A stretch of 64,000 nt of DNA from Hymenobacter sp. BT730 (GCF_030542105.1 NZ_JAUOFB010000001.1:868001-932000); one strand, 5' to 3'; positions 29,715 through 39,887 are shown, counted from the first letter of the stretch. The notes: generated from the sequence alone by a model not told the origin. A program made the numbers and translations.

Positions 29715-29936
29715 GGGGCGTGGGTAGGATTGGAACGGCGGCAAAGATAGCGCAAAAGCCCTGTGCTATGGGCGGTAATCTAAGTGGCGAAAGCAGGGAG
29801 AAAGGTGGGGTAAACTAACAGAATGCCGGGGTAACTTCTTGTGTATGAAAATACTGGTGTTGTTGCATATTATAAGCATAACCATATATTTAGCTGTCTT
29901 ATTCTTCCGTTCAACCCCAACTTTCCCTCGCTGCGT

Positions 29937-30359
29937 ATGGGCTTTGTTTCCGAATTCAAGGAGTTTATCTCCAAAGGCAATGTGATGGATCTGGCCGTCG
30001 GGGTCATTATTGGTGCTTCGTTTGGCAAAATTGTAGCCTCGCTCACCGATGATATTCTGATGCCGATTCTCGGCCTCTTAACGGGCGGTGTCGATTTCAA
30101 GAACTGGTTTGTTTCGCTGGATGGTAAATCGTACCCCACTATAGAGGCCGCCAAAACGGCCGGTGCTGCCACCCTCAACTATGGCAACCTCATCAATGCC
30201 ATCTTCTACTTCATCATCATTGCCTTCGCCATTTTCTGGCTGGTGAAGGTGGCCAACCGCTTCAAGAAACCCACGGAGGTAGTTGTAACCGACCCGGCCC
30301 CGACCAAAGACCAGGTGCTGCTGATGGAAATTCGGGACTCGCTGCGCAGCCGCGTATAA
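29937..30359 (+). CDS. mscL: Large-conductance mechanosensitive channel MscL
   Basis: This 140-residue protein starts at ATG 29937 (MGFVSEFKEFISKGNVMDLA), exactly as MscL family members begin; an upstream frame to 29841 adds an unrelated stretch. The first transmembrane helix contains VGVIIGASFGKIVASLTDDILMP (in parts), the Gly/Ala-rich gate. The second helix is INAIFYFIIIAFAIFWLVKVANR. A short cytoplasmic helix at the C terminus contains LLMEIRDSL. The channel opens under membrane tension to release solutes after hypo-osmotic shock. A strong terminator follows, so it is a single-gene unit divergent from the crotonase gene. Confidence 0.96.
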   Translation: MGFVSEFKEFISKGNVMDLAVGVIIGASFGKIVASLTDDILMPILGLLTGGVDFKNWFVSLDGKSYPTIEAAKTAGAATLNYGNLINAIFYFIIIAFAIFWLVKVANRFKKPTEVVVTDPAPTKDQVLLMEIRDSLRSRV

Positions 30360-30380
30360 CCCAGTTTCGTTTTAGGCCCA

Positions 30381-30420
30381 AAGGCCAGCTTTTGCTCCGG
30401 CGTGGGTAAAAGCTGGCCTT
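30381..30420 (+). terminator. Intrinsic terminator of mscL
   Basis: A perfect 13-bp stem (30381-30393 with 30408-30420) is followed by CTTCTTTTTCC. Confidence 0.85.
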
Positions 30421-30444
30421 CTTCTTTTTCCTTATTTCTAACCT

Positions 30445-31434
30445 ATGAAACCACTCTTCCTTTCTTTTCCGGCTGTTGTAAGCTGCTTATGGCTGTTGCT
30501 CCAGCCCTTAGCTACTAGGGCGCAGGTACCAAACCGGGCGCCGGTGCCGGCCGAGGCCTACAAGGTTTCGGCGACGGTGGATACCATGCAGGGCTGGCAC
30601 CGGGGTGGGGCTGGTACCCTCAATTTTAGCCAGGTAAGCTTAAGTCATTGGGCGGCCGGTGGACAAAGCTCTCTGTCATTGCTGGCCATTGGCAACGTCT
30701 ACACTCATTACAAAGAAGGCAGGCATAGCTTTGATGCCGCCGCCGACCTGGTATACGGCCTGCTGAAGCCCGGTAAATCACGCCTGCGCAAAAACGATGA
30801 CCGGCTGGAGCTGAACAGCCGTTACGGCCGGCAGTTTACCCAAGTGCTGTCTTATGCTGCCCAGCTAAACCTCAAAACCCAGCTCACGCCTACCACCGAT
30901 TTAGAAAAGCCTGATTCGTTGCTTTCGCGCTTTTTTGCGCCAGCTTTTGTGCTGGCATCGGTAGGTATTGAGTACAAGCCAACAGAACGGTTTTCTCTGT
31001 TTCTCTCGCCAGCCACAGGTAAGTTTACTATTGTAGGCGACCAGGACCTGGCAGATGCCGGTGCCTTTGGTGTGCGCGCCGCCCGGCGGGGACCCGATAA
31101 CCTGCCCATAGCCGGCACCGGCGAGCGGCTGCGGGAGGAAATGGGCGCCTATCTGAATGCCCGGCTGCGGCAGCCCGTGCTGGAAAACGTAACCTACCAG
31201 TCCCGGCTAGAGCTGTTCAGTAACTACTTCCACAATCCGCAAAACGTGGATGTGAACTGGGAAAATCTGCTTGATTTTAAGGTCAATAAGTTTCTAAGTG
31301 CCAACATAGCCGCCACGCTGGTCTATGACGACGACATCCTGGTGCCCGTTGGCCACCCCGATGCGCCTGATACCCGTGGCAAGCGAATCCAGTTCAAGGA
31401 AACATTAGGCCTGGGGCTTACTTACAAATTTTAG
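30445..31434 (+). CDS. DUF3078 outer-membrane protein
   Basis: The 329-residue protein has a signal peptide ending near LATRAQ (about residue 27). The mature part fits DUF3078, a Bacteroidota family with alternating amphipathic strands: the early GWHRGGAGTLNFSQVSLSHWAAGG, SLLAIGNVY, and LDFKVNKFLSANIAATLVYDD near the end with a final aromatic GLTYKF. The terminal Phe and strand pattern point to an outer-membrane beta barrel. Function is unknown. It follows the mscL terminator closely, so a promoter must lie in the short gap. Confidence 0.85.
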   Translation: MKPLFLSFPAVVSCLWLLLQPLATRAQVPNRAPVPAEAYKVSATVDTMQGWHRGGAGTLNFSQVSLSHWAAGGQSSLSLLAIGNVYTHYKEGRHSFDAAADLVYGLLKPGKSRLRKNDDRLELNSRYGRQFTQVLSYAAQLNLKTQLTPTTDLEKPDSLLSRFFAPAFVLASVGIEYKPTERFSLFLSPATGKFTIVGDQDLADAGAFGVRAARRGPDNLPIAGTGERLREEMGAYLNARLRQPVLENVTYQSRLELFSNYFHNPQNVDVNWENLLDFKVNKFLSANIAATLVYDDDILVPVGHPDAPDTRGKRIQFKETLGLGLTYKF

Positions 31435-31538
31435 AAAATGAACTACCTTAGCTAGCAAGCCGTTTTGCCACAGGAATACGGAAGTATGGCACGGCATATG
31501 CTCTGGTTGAGTTACAGGTATCTTGGCTTTTGATGGAT

Positions 31539-31973
31539 ATGAAGAAGTATATAATAGCTGCAGCATTACTGGTGGGTACGCTGGTTTCCTCGGAAGCCCT
31601 GGCGCAAACCGGGCCAGCTGGTCCGGGCGGGCCAGTGTTTGAAAGCTCCAAGGGGCAAGCTACTCCGCGTAAGCGCAAGGCTTCCGCCAAGGATATTGCG
31701 CGCATGCAGCGCCGCATGAGCATGAATCCCAACGAAGTAAAGCGCGACCAACAGATAGAAGTGCTGGAGGCCCGCGGTGGAGGAAACTCCAGCTATGGCA
31801 GCGGCTCCCGCGCGTTTGAGCGCGGCTCCGGCGGTTTCGTAGTGAAGCGTTTCCGGGATAAGCGCGCCGGCGCCATGCAGAAGCGGGGGATGACGCGTGC
31901 AGCTCCTGGCATTGATCCTCCCGGCAAACCGCTGGTACGCAAGAGTCGCAGAGGCTTCCACTACTCGAAATAA
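31539..31973 (+). CDS. Small basic exported protein
   Basis: I read 144 residues from ATG 31539 (MKKYIIAAALLVGTLVSSEALAQ), because this gives the best signal peptide; an ATG at 31533 adds two residues. The mature protein is strongly basic and low in complexity: Gly/Pro-rich near the N terminus (TGPAGPGGPV), then Lys/Arg-rich (TPRKRKASAKDIARMQRRMSM), Gly/Ser-rich in the middle, and Arg-rich to the end. There is no Cys, so it is not a lipoprotein. No family was recognised. A strong bidirectional terminator starts 10 bases after the stop. Confidence 0.75.
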   Translation: MKKYIIAAALLVGTLVSSEALAQTGPAGPGGPVFESSKGQATPRKRKASAKDIARMQRRMSMNPNEVKRDQQIEVLEARGGGNSSYGSGSRAFERGSGGFVVKRFRDKRAGAMQKRGMTRAAPGIDPPGKPLVRKSRRGFHYSK

Positions 31974-31983
31974 ACGAACATAA

Positions 31984-32016
31984 AAAAAGCCCCGGAACAA
32001 CGTTCCGGGGCTTTTT
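31984..32016. terminator. Bidirectional hairpin terminator
   Basis: A perfect 15-bp stem (31984-31998 with 32002-32016) with a 3-base loop, A-run on the left and T-run on the right, serves both strands. Confidence 0.9.
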
Positions 32017-32233
32017 GCTTCTTCGGTAAAACCAGAGCCACCGTTCGCCTCCGGTGCTACCAAAGAAGAAATCGGAGTAATCCATTTCATCTTTAGGGGC
32101 CGCCAGGCGGGCCTGGCAGGCGTCACCAGAGGAGTAGCCCTGGTGTAGAGCGAAGGTACTAACTTCATCCTCAGCCTGTTGTTGCACCTTCAGAAGGCAG
32201 TTGACCTCTACCGGTGCGTTATTATGGTTATTC

Positions 32234-32788
32234 CTAAAGCTTTACCAGTTCCAGCCGCTGGTTCAGGCTGTCCAACCCGTTTGCAGGGTCGGGGTCCAGT
32301 GGATGGGTCTCGCCTAAGCCTTTCGTGGTTAGGCGGGAGGCCTCTACCCCGCCCCGCACCAAGGCTACCCGTACTGTCTCTGCCTGACGTTGGGAGAGCT
32401 TCAGGTTAGCGGCGGCGTCGCCCTCCAGGGGCGTATGTCCCTCTATCCTTATGCGCAAATCAGGGTTCTCGGCCAGCACATTTACCAAGGCGTTGATAAT
32501 TGGCTGCGACTCCTCGGTGAGGGTAGCTGTGCCCGGCTCAAACTGGATGCCATGACAAACGATTTTTCCATCGGCTAGCAAGGCGTTGTAGTACTCTGTG
32601 CTGGCTTCGGCCATCTGGCGCTCCAGTGCCGCCTCTGCTTTCTGGTCGAGTTTGTTAACGATTTTTTGCGCGGCTTTGTCGGCCAGTTTGTCTTCCACTC
32701 GCCACAACAACCCGTATTGTGCCTGGGCAGCCAGTGGTAAGAGGAAAGTGAGCCATAGTGCCCAGCGCAGGTAGTGTAAGGTTTTCAT
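32234..32788 (-). CDS. OmpA-family protein
   Basis: The 184-residue exported protein has a signal peptide ending at AAQAQ (about residue 23), a helical segment rich in Ala, Lys and Gln (about 28-65), and a C-terminal OmpA domain (about 75-184). The domain shows IQFEPGTATLTEESQPIINALVNVL (in parts), IRIEGHTP, a conserved Arg in LSQRQAETVRVAL, GLGETHP and the closing NQRLELVKL. OmpA domains bind the diaminopimelate of peptidoglycan from the periplasm; the usual GHTD reads GHTP here. No beta-barrel part is present, so it is a small periplasmic anchor-type protein. It is a single gene. Confidence 0.88.
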   Translation of the reverse strand: MKTLHYLRWALWLTFLLPLAAQAQYGLLWRVEDKLADKAAQKIVNKLDQKAEAALERQMAEASTEYYNALLADGKIVCHGIQFEPGTATLTEESQPIINALVNVLAENPDLRIRIEGHTPLEGDAAANLKLSQRQAETVRVALVRGGVEASRLTTKGLGETHPLDPDPANGLDSLNQRLELVKL

Positions 32789-32831
32789 AGCAATAGCAGA
32801 AATAAGGTTTCAACAGTAGAAGTCAGAAAAG

Positions 32832-32874
32832 ACAAAGCGCCCCGCAGGCAGCTAGTACCCGCGGGGCGCTTTGT
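32832..32874. terminator. Hairpin terminator
   Basis: A perfect 14-bp inverted repeat (32832-32845 with 32861-32874) lies just after the stop of the lipocalin-like gene on the minus strand. Confidence 0.7.
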
Positions 32875-32879
32875 GCGCT

Positions 32880-33353
32880 TTATTTTTTGCGGAAGGTGGT
32901 AACCACCGTATACGTCACCCCTTCTTCGGTTTCCTGCAGGCTGAGCTTCAGTTCCTCTTTGCTGAGGTTGTCCACTGTGAACGTCTGGGATTCGCCATTT
33001 TCTACCGTTGTGAGCTTTTTGTTGCCATCCGTTAGCGTCCAGGTACCGGTGCTGGTGGTTTGCGGATCTTCCTCGTCGCATTTGCTCCCGCCTTCGTCTC
33101 CTCTAAAGGAGCCATTCTTTTCGAAGCGTATAAAGTCGTCTTTAGAGCAGCTGGGCATCCAGGCATACAGATCGGAAATAGGACCGACTTCGCTTTCTAG
33201 GGCCGGGCTGATGGTCATGGCCGACATCTGCCAGTTTTTCTCTACCAGTTGATTTTCGGTTACGGATGGGCTAGGGGAGGAGTCTTTATCCTTATCACAG
33301 GCAGTAACAGCAAGCAAAAGGGCAGCAGCAATAAATTTCAGGTTGGTTTTCAT
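32880..33353 (-). CDS. Lipocalin-like lipoprotein
   Basis: The 157-residue protein starts MKTNLKFIAAALLLAVTACDK, a lipoprotein signal with Cys at about residue 19. The mature part has the order typical of lipocalin-like lipoproteins of Bacteroidota: KNWQMSAMTI near the start, a Cys-containing DFIRFEKNGSF strand, STGTWTLTDGNKKLT, then short strands ending VTTFRKK. Two Cys (in PSCSKDD and GSKCDEE) may form a disulfide. Function unknown. It lies between the OmpA-like gene and the beta-barrel gene, all on the minus strand. Confidence 0.8.
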   Translation of the reverse strand: MKTNLKFIAAALLLAVTACDKDKDSSPSPSVTENQLVEKNWQMSAMTISPALESEVGPISDLYAWMPSCSKDDFIRFEKNGSFRGDEGGSKCDEEDPQTTSTGTWTLTDGNKKLTTVENGESQTFTVDNLSKEELKLSLQETEEGVTYTVVTTFRKK

Positions 33354-33414
33354 AGCACAGAAAGAGCAGAAAAGAGTGTAGTAAAAAGTAGAAGTTGAGT
33401 AAGGAGACCAGAGA

Positions 33415-34155
33415 TTAGAATTTGGCGGAGAGCCCCAGCTTCAGATAAGACATATCATAGCCGACTTCAGCAAAGGCGCCTACCTTATCGGTGAAGTAGT
33501 AGCGCCCACCCACAAAAATGCCCGAATGCACATAGGCGCCGCCATAGCTGTTATTGTAATCATTGCCATAATAGGTGTCTTTCCAGCTTTCCAGCCGCAA
33601 ACCTAGGCTGATGCCGGCGTAGGTATCTACTTTGGGGTTCTCCGTGATATTGTAATGATAGATGCCCCGCGCTGCCACGTAGATATCCGTCCAAGTGGCT
33701 TTGTAGTCGGTGCCGGGGTAGTTGTAGCGGTAAGCTTTGTAGCCTACTAACCCTCCCACGGAAATAGTGCCCGGCCCAATGTTGTCGATAATGCCGCGCT
33801 CTACCGACAGGTTGAGAGCAGGTAAGCTGGCATTGCCAAGGTAGCCGTGGCCCAGCCCCAGGCCAACGCCCAGGTTTACTGCCATAGAGCCCTTGCCAAA
33901 ACCACCGGTAGCCGCGGCCGCTTTAGGTGCTACTACAGTCTTGGGCTCTGGTGCGGCGGCTACCGGGGGGACAGCCTGTGCTACGGGTGTCGTTTTTACG
34001 GGGCTGGCTGTTTTGACAGCTGGCCGGGCCGTGGTAGCCCGTGCCGTAGCACTGCCGGGCTTGGTAGCCGGGCGTATGGCAGATTTGGATTGGGCTTCAG
34101 CAGCGCCGCTTAGTAGTATCGCGCCAAAGCATAGAGAGGTAGCCAGCATTTTCAT
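33415..34155 (-). CDS. Outer-membrane beta-barrel protein with low-complexity linker
   Basis: The 246-residue exported protein has a signal peptide ending near GAAEAQS. A low-complexity stretch rich in Ala, Pro, Thr and Lys (about residues 25-85) follows. The rest (about 86-246) is a beta-barrel domain: GFGKGSMAVNLGVGLGLGHGYLG at the start, alternating Gly/Tyr-rich strands such as GISLGLRLESW and GIFVGGRYYFTDKVGAFAEVGYD, and the C-terminal aromatic LKLGLSAKF typical of outer-membrane porin-like proteins. It resembles the small OmpW/OmpX-size barrels of this phylum. Function unknown. Confidence 0.85.
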   Translation of the reverse strand: MKMLATSLCFGAILLSGAAEAQSKSAIRPATKPGSATARATTARPAVKTASPVKTTPVAQAVPPVAAAPEPKTVVAPKAAAATGGFGKGSMAVNLGVGLGLGHGYLGNASLPALNLSVERGIIDNIGPGTISVGGLVGYKAYRYNYPGTDYKATWTDIYVAARGIYHYNITENPKVDTYAGISLGLRLESWKDTYYGNDYNNSYGGAYVHSGIFVGGRYYFTDKVGAFAEVGYDMSYLKLGLSAKF

Positions 34156-34788
34156 AGCAGGTAGTTGGTAGGTTGGTGATGAACAGTAGGGAATGCCTTA
34201 TGGAATTGGGTGCAATTCCTTCAAGGCATGATGCAAAACTAGGCTGCCAAGCTGCTAGCGTCAATAGCATGATGATGTGACTTGGTAGCAGCATCTACCA
34301 GCAGTACAATGCAGAAAAATGCCTTGCCCGGAAAAAAATGTGGCTCTCACTACTCTCTCCCATTGCTAGAAGCAGCCGTCACTTTGAAACCGGAAATGCC
34401 TCGCTTCTGTACAAAGTACAAGGCTTATGTCCGAGTCCTATTTTTCGCTAAAAATGGCTTCTTGGCTTAGTAGCGCCTTAAGATCCCCTAAGTTGAAATC
34501 CAGGAAATGGTAAAGGGGCTTAGCTGCCATGCTACCCGTTGCCAGCAGTTCGCACAGTTGGTAATAGACTGTGTAGATCATCTGATCAGTCCATATAATT
34601 ACTGACCGACTTTTCAGGGAATGCTTACAGGGGATACCCAATGATGTGAGAGTCGAGAAAAATGTTTTTCCCATTTTGTGCCCTCCTGGTTACTTCTGCC
34701 TGATAGAATAGCTGGCCTAAGGGCCTAAACACACAACGCCCCGGCCTTTGCAGACCGGGGCGTTGTACATTAATTATTGGATTAGCGC
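34156..34788. other. Gap of about 630 bases without a convincing gene
   Basis: Between the beta-barrel gene and infB no gene can be supported. A minus-strand frame at 34438-34674 (78 residues, ATG) has no signal peptide, no recognised motif and a base composition lower in GC than its neighbours; it could be a small unknown gene or chance. The infB terminator is at 34733-34766. Confidence 0.5.
34733..34766 (-). terminator. Terminator of the rimP-nusA-infB operon
   Basis: A perfect 12-bp stem (34733-34744 with 34755-34766) lies about 20 bases after the infB stop, on the same strand order. Confidence 0.75.
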
Positions 34789-37700
34789 TTACAGCGTCCG
34801 TTTTACTTCTTGTTCTTCGAAGCCCTCAATGTTGTCGCCTTCACGCAGGTCATTGAAGCCTTTCACCGAAATACCGCATTCGTAGCCTTGGCGTACTTCC
34901 GACACATCGTCTTTGTAACGCTTCAGGTCCTGTACCTCGCCGGAGTATACCACAATGCCGTTGCGCACTACGCGTACTCGGGTTTTGCGGGTGAAGGTAC
35001 CGTCCGTTACCATACAGCCAGCAATAGTGCCCACTTTGGTAATGTTGAATACCTGACGAACTTCGGCGTTGGCCACCACTACTTCTTTCACCGTTGGGGC
35101 CAGCATGCCTTCCATGGCATCCTTTACCTCGTTGATGGCATTGTAGATGATGGAGTACAGACGAATATCGATCTGCTCCTGCTCGGCCAGCTTGCGGGCA
35201 CTCTGCGAGGGCCGAACCTGGAAGCCAATGATGATGGCATCAGAGGCCGAAGCCAATAGAACGTCGCCTTCCGAAATGGCACCCACACCCTTGTTCAGGA
35301 TGTTTACAGCCACTTCCGGCGTGCTCAGCTTCAGCAGGGAGTCGGCCAGTGCTTCTACCGAGCCGTCCACGTCACCTTTCACAATAACGTTCAGTTCTTT
35401 GAACGAACCAATTGCCAGACGACGACCAATTTCATCCAGGGTAATGTGTTTCTTGGTGCGTAGACTCTGCTCACGCGAGAGTTGCTGCCGTTGCGTAGCC
35501 AATTCGCGTGCTTCGCGCTCAGTCTCCATCACCTGAATCTTGTCGCCGGCCTGTGGAGCGCCAGTCAGACCAAGCACCTGTACCGGAGTAGCCGGGCCAG
35601 CTGACTTCATCTTCTTGCCGCGGTGGTCGGTCATGGCCTTTACGCGGCCGTAGTGCGGACCAGCCAGCACAATGTCGCCCACGTTCATGGTACCGGTTTG
35701 TACCAGAATAGTGGTTACGTAGCCGCGGCCTTTGTCCAGCGAGGCTTCGATAACAGCACCAACGGCGTTGCGGCTTGGGTTAGCTTTCAGCTCGAGAATC
35801 TCGGCTTCCAACAGTACCTTCTCCAACAAGTCCTCAATACCCAGGCCGGTTTTAGCCGATACTTCCTGCGACTGGTACTTGCCACCCCATTCTTCTACCA
35901 GCACGTTAATAGCTGACAGTTCCTCGCGGACTTTATCGGGGTTGGCACCAGGCTTATCAATCTTGTTAAGGGCAATTACGATAGGCACCCCAGCCGCCTG
36001 GGCGTGGTTGATAGCTTCCTTCGTCTGCGGCATCACCGAGTCGTCGGCAGCTACCACGATGATGGCAATGTCCGTAATCTTGGCACCACGGGCACGCATG
36101 GCGGTAAACGCTTCGTGACCGGGGGTATCGAGGAAGGTCACCCGCTTGCCGGAAGCCGTCATTACATCATAAGCACCAATGTGCTGTGTAATACCACCAG
36201 CTTCACCTTTAGCTACGCTGGCATTCCGGATATAGTCAAGCAACGAAGTCTTACCGTGGTCGACGTGGCCCATGATAGTCACGATAGGCGCACGGGGCTG
36301 CAGGTCTTCTTCGTTGTCCTCAATTACGAGTTCTGCTTCATCTTCCTCCGCCGACAGGAACTCTACGTCATAGCCGAATTCATCGGCAATAACCGTAATA
36401 GCTTCCGCGTCAAGGCGCTGGTTGATGGAAACGAACATGCCCATGGTGAGGCAGACCTTAATTACCTCGTTCACGGAAACGTTCATGAACGAAGCCAGGT
36501 CGTTAGCCGAGATAAACTCGGTTACCTTCAGAATCTTAGCATCCAGCTCGTTTTGCTGACGCATAGCTTCCCGATCTTCCGCAGCACCGGCCCGCTTATC
36601 ACGGCGATACTTAGCGCGGTTGGTCTGGTTGCCACCACGGCCACCGCTGAGCTTAGCCAGTGTGGCTTTGATCTGCTCCTGGATCTGCTTGTCATTCTGC
36701 TCCGGAGTAGCAGGTGTAACGGGGCGCTGTGCACCACCTTGGCCCTGGCCGGGACGCTGACCAGCATGCGTTGAACGCTGAATCGGACGGCTGTTCTGAT
36801 CGGGACGGCCTTGGCCGGGACCCGGGCGGTTACCCTGCTGGGCGCCACCTTGGCCACCACCCTGACCACCCTGGCCGGGTTGACCGGTGCCGGGGGTAGG
36901 AATACGCTGGCGTTTCTTCTTATTATCAGGAGCTAGGCCACTTTTCCGAACATCAGAAGAAGCAACCGGGCGAGCACCACGGCCACCTCGACGCGAGGAA
37001 TCCGTGGGCAGTTCAATCTTGCCCAGAACCGTCAGACCTTTCAGTTGGTCGGCTTTGGCTACAATAGTACCGGCGGGTTCTTCTGTAGTTGGCGTTCCTG
37101 CTTCCGGTGCCGCTGCAGCAACCGGAGCCGAAGCAGGGACAGCAGGGGCTGCTGGTGCCTGAGCTACCGGAGCCGGAGCTGGTGTTGGCGCTACGGGGGC
37201 AGGAGCCGGTTCTACTTTGGGAGCAGGCGGCGTTACCGGAGGGGCTGGTGCTGCGGCTACCGGAGCAGGCTCTACTTTAGGAGCAGGTGCCGGGGCAGGA
37301 GCGGATACAGGCTTTTCTTCTGCCTTAGGGGCAGGAGCAGCAGGCTGAGGAGCCGGGATAGGTGCTGCGGCCACTGGAGCTGGCTTAGGCGGCACCGGGC
37401 GGCCTTTCGCATCCAACTCAATTTTCCCCATCACCTTCAGGCCGGGTACTTTAGGCGCTTCTTCCGTAATAGCGGGGGCAGGAGCAGGTGTTGGCGCAGC
37501 AGCAACAGGTGTTGGCGCCGGTGCCGGAGCAACCGGGGCCGCAGGCTTGGGCTCTTCTGTAGGCTTAGCTGCCGGAACTGGAGCTACAACCTCTGCTTTC
37601 GGAGCCGTAGGCTCCGGACGCGGGTGTGCCTCCAGCTCGCTCTGGCGCTTGGCCTGGCTGAGCTTGGCTGCCTCGATCTTATCCTGTGCCGATGACTCGA

Positions 37701-37860
37701 AGGCTTTGTTGAGCAGGGATACCTGCTCCGCCGTCAACTTAGTCGTCGGTTTATTGTCGATCTGAATGCCTTTTTCCGCTAAAAAATCCACGATAGTGGA
37801 CAATCCAACGTTCAGGTCTTTGGCCGCCTGATTCAGCCTCTTGGTTGCTGCTTCCGCCAT
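34789..37860 (-). CDS. infB: Translation initiation factor IF-2
   Basis: The 1023-residue protein is read from ATG 37860 ([19 protein letters not shown]), which begins the IF2 N-terminal domain. Residues about 85-430 are a long linker rich in Ala, Pro and Lys in the first part and Gly/Gln/Arg in the second; this is normal for IF-2 of Bacteroidota. The G domain starts near residue 525 with GHVDHGKT, then DTPGHEAF and NKID, followed by domains II to IV ending with [14 protein letters not shown]-2 positions initiator tRNA on the ribosome and hydrolyses GTP. It follows nusA after 122 bases and ends at a strong terminator. Confidence 0.97.
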   Translation of the reverse strand: MAEAATKRLNQAAKDLNVGLSTIVDFLAEKGIQIDNKPTTKLTAEQVSLLNKAFESSAQDKIEAAKLSQAKRQSELEAHPRPEPTAPKAEVVAPVPAAKPTEEPKPAAPVAPAPAPTPVAAAPTPAPAPAITEEAPKVPGLKVMGKIELDAKGRPVPPKPAPVAAAPIPAPQPAAPAPKAEEKPVSAPAPAPAPKVEPAPVAAAPAPPVTPPAPKVEPAPAPVAPTPAPAPVAQAPAAPAVPASAPVAAAAPEAGTPTTEEPAGTIVAKADQLKGLTVLGKIELPTDSSRRGGRGARPVASSDVRKSGLAPDNKKKRQRIPTPGTGQPGQGGQGGGQGGAQQGNRPGPGQGRPDQNSRPIQRSTHAGQRPGQGQGGAQRPVTPATPEQNDKQIQEQIKATLAKLSGGRGGNQTNRAKYRRDKRAGAAEDREAMRQQNELDAKILKVTEFISANDLASFMNVSVNEVIKVCLTMGMFVSINQRLDAEAITVIADEFGYDVEFLSAEEDEAELVIEDNEEDLQPRAPIVTIMGHVDHGKTSLLDYIRNASVAKGEAGGITQHIGAYDVMTASGKRVTFLDTPGHEAFTAMRARGAKITDIAIIVVAADDSVMPQTKEAINHAQAAGVPIVIALNKIDKPGANPDKVREELSAINVLVEEWGGKYQSQEVSAKTGLGIEDLLEKVLLEAEILELKANPSRNAVGAVIEASLDKGRGYVTTILVQTGTMNVGDIVLAGPHYGRVKAMTDHRGKKMKSAGPATPVQVLGLTGAPQAGDKIQVMETEREARELATQRQQLSREQSLRTKKHITLDEIGRRLAIGSFKELNVIVKGDVDGSVEALADSLLKLSTPEVAVNILNKGVGAISEGDVLLASASDAIIIGFQVRPSQSARKLAEQEQIDIRLYSIIYNAINEVKDAMEGMLAPTVKEVVVANAEVRQVFNITKVGTIAGCMVTDGTFTRKTRVRVVRNGIVVYSGEVQDLKRYKDDVSEVRQGYECGISVKGFNDLREGDNIEGFEEQEVKRTL

Positions 37861-37982
37861 TCTATGCTCGCGAACGATACTCTTATTCAGTTGCAAAGGT
37901 ACTATTTTAAATCTTGCCGAGCGGCGTTAAATCCAGCCGCGGGGCCCGATTTAACGCCTTTGCCGTACCGGCCGCCGCGCAC

Positions 37983-39263
37983 TCATTGCGCGTCGCCGGT
38001 CTTGGTTTCTTCTTGTTCTTCTTCGTCTTCAAACTCCTGGCGAATCACGCGGAAGACTTCTTCCACCGTTTCTTCCTCCAGTTCCGTCCGACGAACCAGG
38101 TCTTCCTTGCTGACAGCCAATACGGCGCGGCCCGTGTCGAGGCCGATTTTTTTCAGCTCGGCAATAACCCAGTCTTCAATTTCATCCTGGAATTCATCAA
38201 GGGCAATGTCCTCTTCGTAGTCACCGGCTTCCCGGAATACGTCGATTTCCATGCCCACCAGCCGCGAGGCCAGTTTGATGTTGGCACCACCACGGCCAAT
38301 GGCCAATGATACCTGGTCGGGTTTCAGGAACACTGAAACACGGCCGGTTTGTTCGTTTATTTTCATTGAGCCGATTTTAGCCGGCGACAAAGCACGCTGA
38401 ATGTAGAGCTCGAGGTTATCGGTGTAGTTAATTACGTCGATATTCTCGTTCTCCAGTTCACGCACCACCGCGTGGATACGGGAGCCTTTCATTCCTACGC
38501 AAGCACCCACCGGATCGATGCGGTCATCGTAGCTTTCTACCGCTACTTTGGCTCGCTCGCCTGGCTCGCGCACAATGTTCTTGATGGTGATAAGACCATC
38601 ATAAATCTCAGGTACTTCCTGCTCAAACAAACGCTCCAGGAAAGCCGGTGCGGCGCGGGAGAGGATAATTTTAGGTGTGCCGTTGATGATTTCCACCCGG
38701 TGTACTACCGCACGTACGGTGTCACCTTTGCGGTAGCGGTCCTTCGGAATCTGCTCTGATTTGGGCAGCACCAACTCATTTTCGTCCTTATCCAGGATCA
38801 AAGCCTCACGGCTCCATACCTGATATACTTCGCCGGCAATGATTTCGCCTACCTGGTCTTTGTAAGCCTGGTAGAGGTTATCACGCTCCAAGTCCTTCAC
38901 CCGCTGAATCAGCGTTTGACGGGCCATGAGTACGGCACGACGGCCGAAATCTTCCAGCTTTACTTCTTCCGCAACCTGTTCGCCCACTTCAAAGTCGGCC
39001 TCAATTTTCTGCGCTTCAGCCAGCGGAATCTTGTCGAAATCCCAGATGTCCTCGGAGTTATCGTCCACGATTTCGCGGTTGCGCCAGATTTCAAGGTCGC
39101 CTTTGTCCACGTTGATGATGACGTCGAAGTTCTCATCGGTCGTGTACTTTTTGCGAATCATCGTCCGGAACACGTCTTCCAGGATGCTCATCATCGTGGG
39201 ACGGTCAATGTTCTTAGACCGGGCGAACTCGGCGAACGATTCGATCAGAACGTGGCTGTTCAT
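37983..39263 (-). CDS. nusA: Transcription termination/antitermination factor NusA
   Basis: The 426-residue protein has the N-terminal RNA polymerase-binding domain (about 1-130), an S1 domain (about 135-205, with VYQVWSREALILDKDENELVLP) and two KH domains (about 210-350, with VGACVGMKGSRIHAVV and SLAIGRGGANIKLASRLVG). The C terminus ends with an acidic tail; the acidic repeats found in E. coli are missing, as usual in this phylum. NusA controls pausing, termination and antitermination. It is the middle gene of the rimP-nusA-infB operon, about 126 bases after rimP. Confidence 0.97.
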   Translation of the reverse strand: MNSHVLIESFAEFARSKNIDRPTMMSILEDVFRTMIRKKYTTDENFDVIINVDKGDLEIWRNREIVDDNSEDIWDFDKIPLAEAQKIEADFEVGEQVAEEVKLEDFGRRAVLMARQTLIQRVKDLERDNLYQAYKDQVGEIIAGEVYQVWSREALILDKDENELVLPKSEQIPKDRYRKGDTVRAVVHRVEIINGTPKIILSRAAPAFLERLFEQEVPEIYDGLITIKNIVREPGERAKVAVESYDDRIDPVGACVGMKGSRIHAVVRELENENIDVINYTDNLELYIQRALSPAKIGSMKINEQTGRVSVFLKPDQVSLAIGRGGANIKLASRLVGMEIDVFREAGDYEEDIALDEFQDEIEDWVIAELKKIGLDTGRAVLAVSKEDLVRRTELEEETVEEVFRVIRQEFEDEEEQEETKTGDAQ

Positions 39264-39389
39264 ATTGTTTGAGCTTTTGACTGGTCGGTGCTGGTGGTTG
39301 GCTTACGTTAGGAAATCAGCCAGCAGACGAAACAGATGAAAGGTGAGCAGAACGAAAAAGCGGATGACCCAAGGCCATTCGCTCGTAAT

Positions 39390-39860
39390 TTATTTAAAGG
39401 AAATAACAACCCGGGCTTCTTTTATATCCGTGAATGGGATGGAAACGGCGGGTAATACTTTCTTTTTTGTTTTCTCTTTAATGACTTCGGCCAGTTGAAT
39501 GCCTTCGGCTTCTACAGCTTCCAGCGTACCGGTTTTCTCCGTGCCATCGGCCAGCTTCAGACTCAGGTCTCGGCCTACATGGCGGGTGTACTGGCGGGAA
39601 TCGGTGAGGGGTTGATCGGCTCCGGGGGAGGTTACTTCCAGCGTATAGCTGGCTTCCTCACCATAGGCTTCATCAATGCGGTGGGCCAGCCGGCGGCTAA
39701 CTTTAGCGCATTCATCAATGCCCAATCCTTGCTCTCCGTCCAGAATAACCGTCACTTTGGGGCGGATAGCATCTGAAACTGTGAGGCCGACAACGAACAG
39801 CTCAGTGCCAGGCAGGCTGTCCTGTAGCATTTCGGCAATTCGGTCACGGTCAAATCTCAT
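39390..39860 (-). CDS. rimP: Ribosome maturation factor RimP
   Basis: The 156-residue protein has normal RimP length and layout: an N-terminal alpha/beta domain with LGIDECAKVSRRLAHRID, the conserved YTLEVTSPGADQPL, then a C-terminal Sm-like domain with GRDLSLKLADG. RimP helps assemble the 30S subunit. It leads the operon rimP-nusA-infB, whose promoter and a leader hairpin lie just upstream (39933-39963 and 39888-39908). Confidence 0.95.
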   Translation of the reverse strand: MRFDRDRIAEMLQDSLPGTELFVVGLTVSDAIRPKVTVILDGEQGLGIDECAKVSRRLAHRIDEAYGEEASYTLEVTSPGADQPLTDSRQYTRHVGRDLSLKLADGTEKTGTLEAVEAEGIQLAEVIKEKTKKKVLPAVSIPFTDIKEARVVISFK

Positions 39861-39887
39861 ACGGCTGAACCTGGGGGATAAAAGAAA

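Noticed and set aside
34438..34674. Minus-strand frame of 78 codons in a large gap
   Set aside because: No recognised motif, signal peptide or promoter; kept only as a note in the gap entry.
36700..37640. Repetitive Ala/Pro-rich and Gly/Gln-rich DNA in infB
   Set aside because: It is the normal low-complexity linker of Bacteroidota IF-2, not a mobile repeat or CRISPR.
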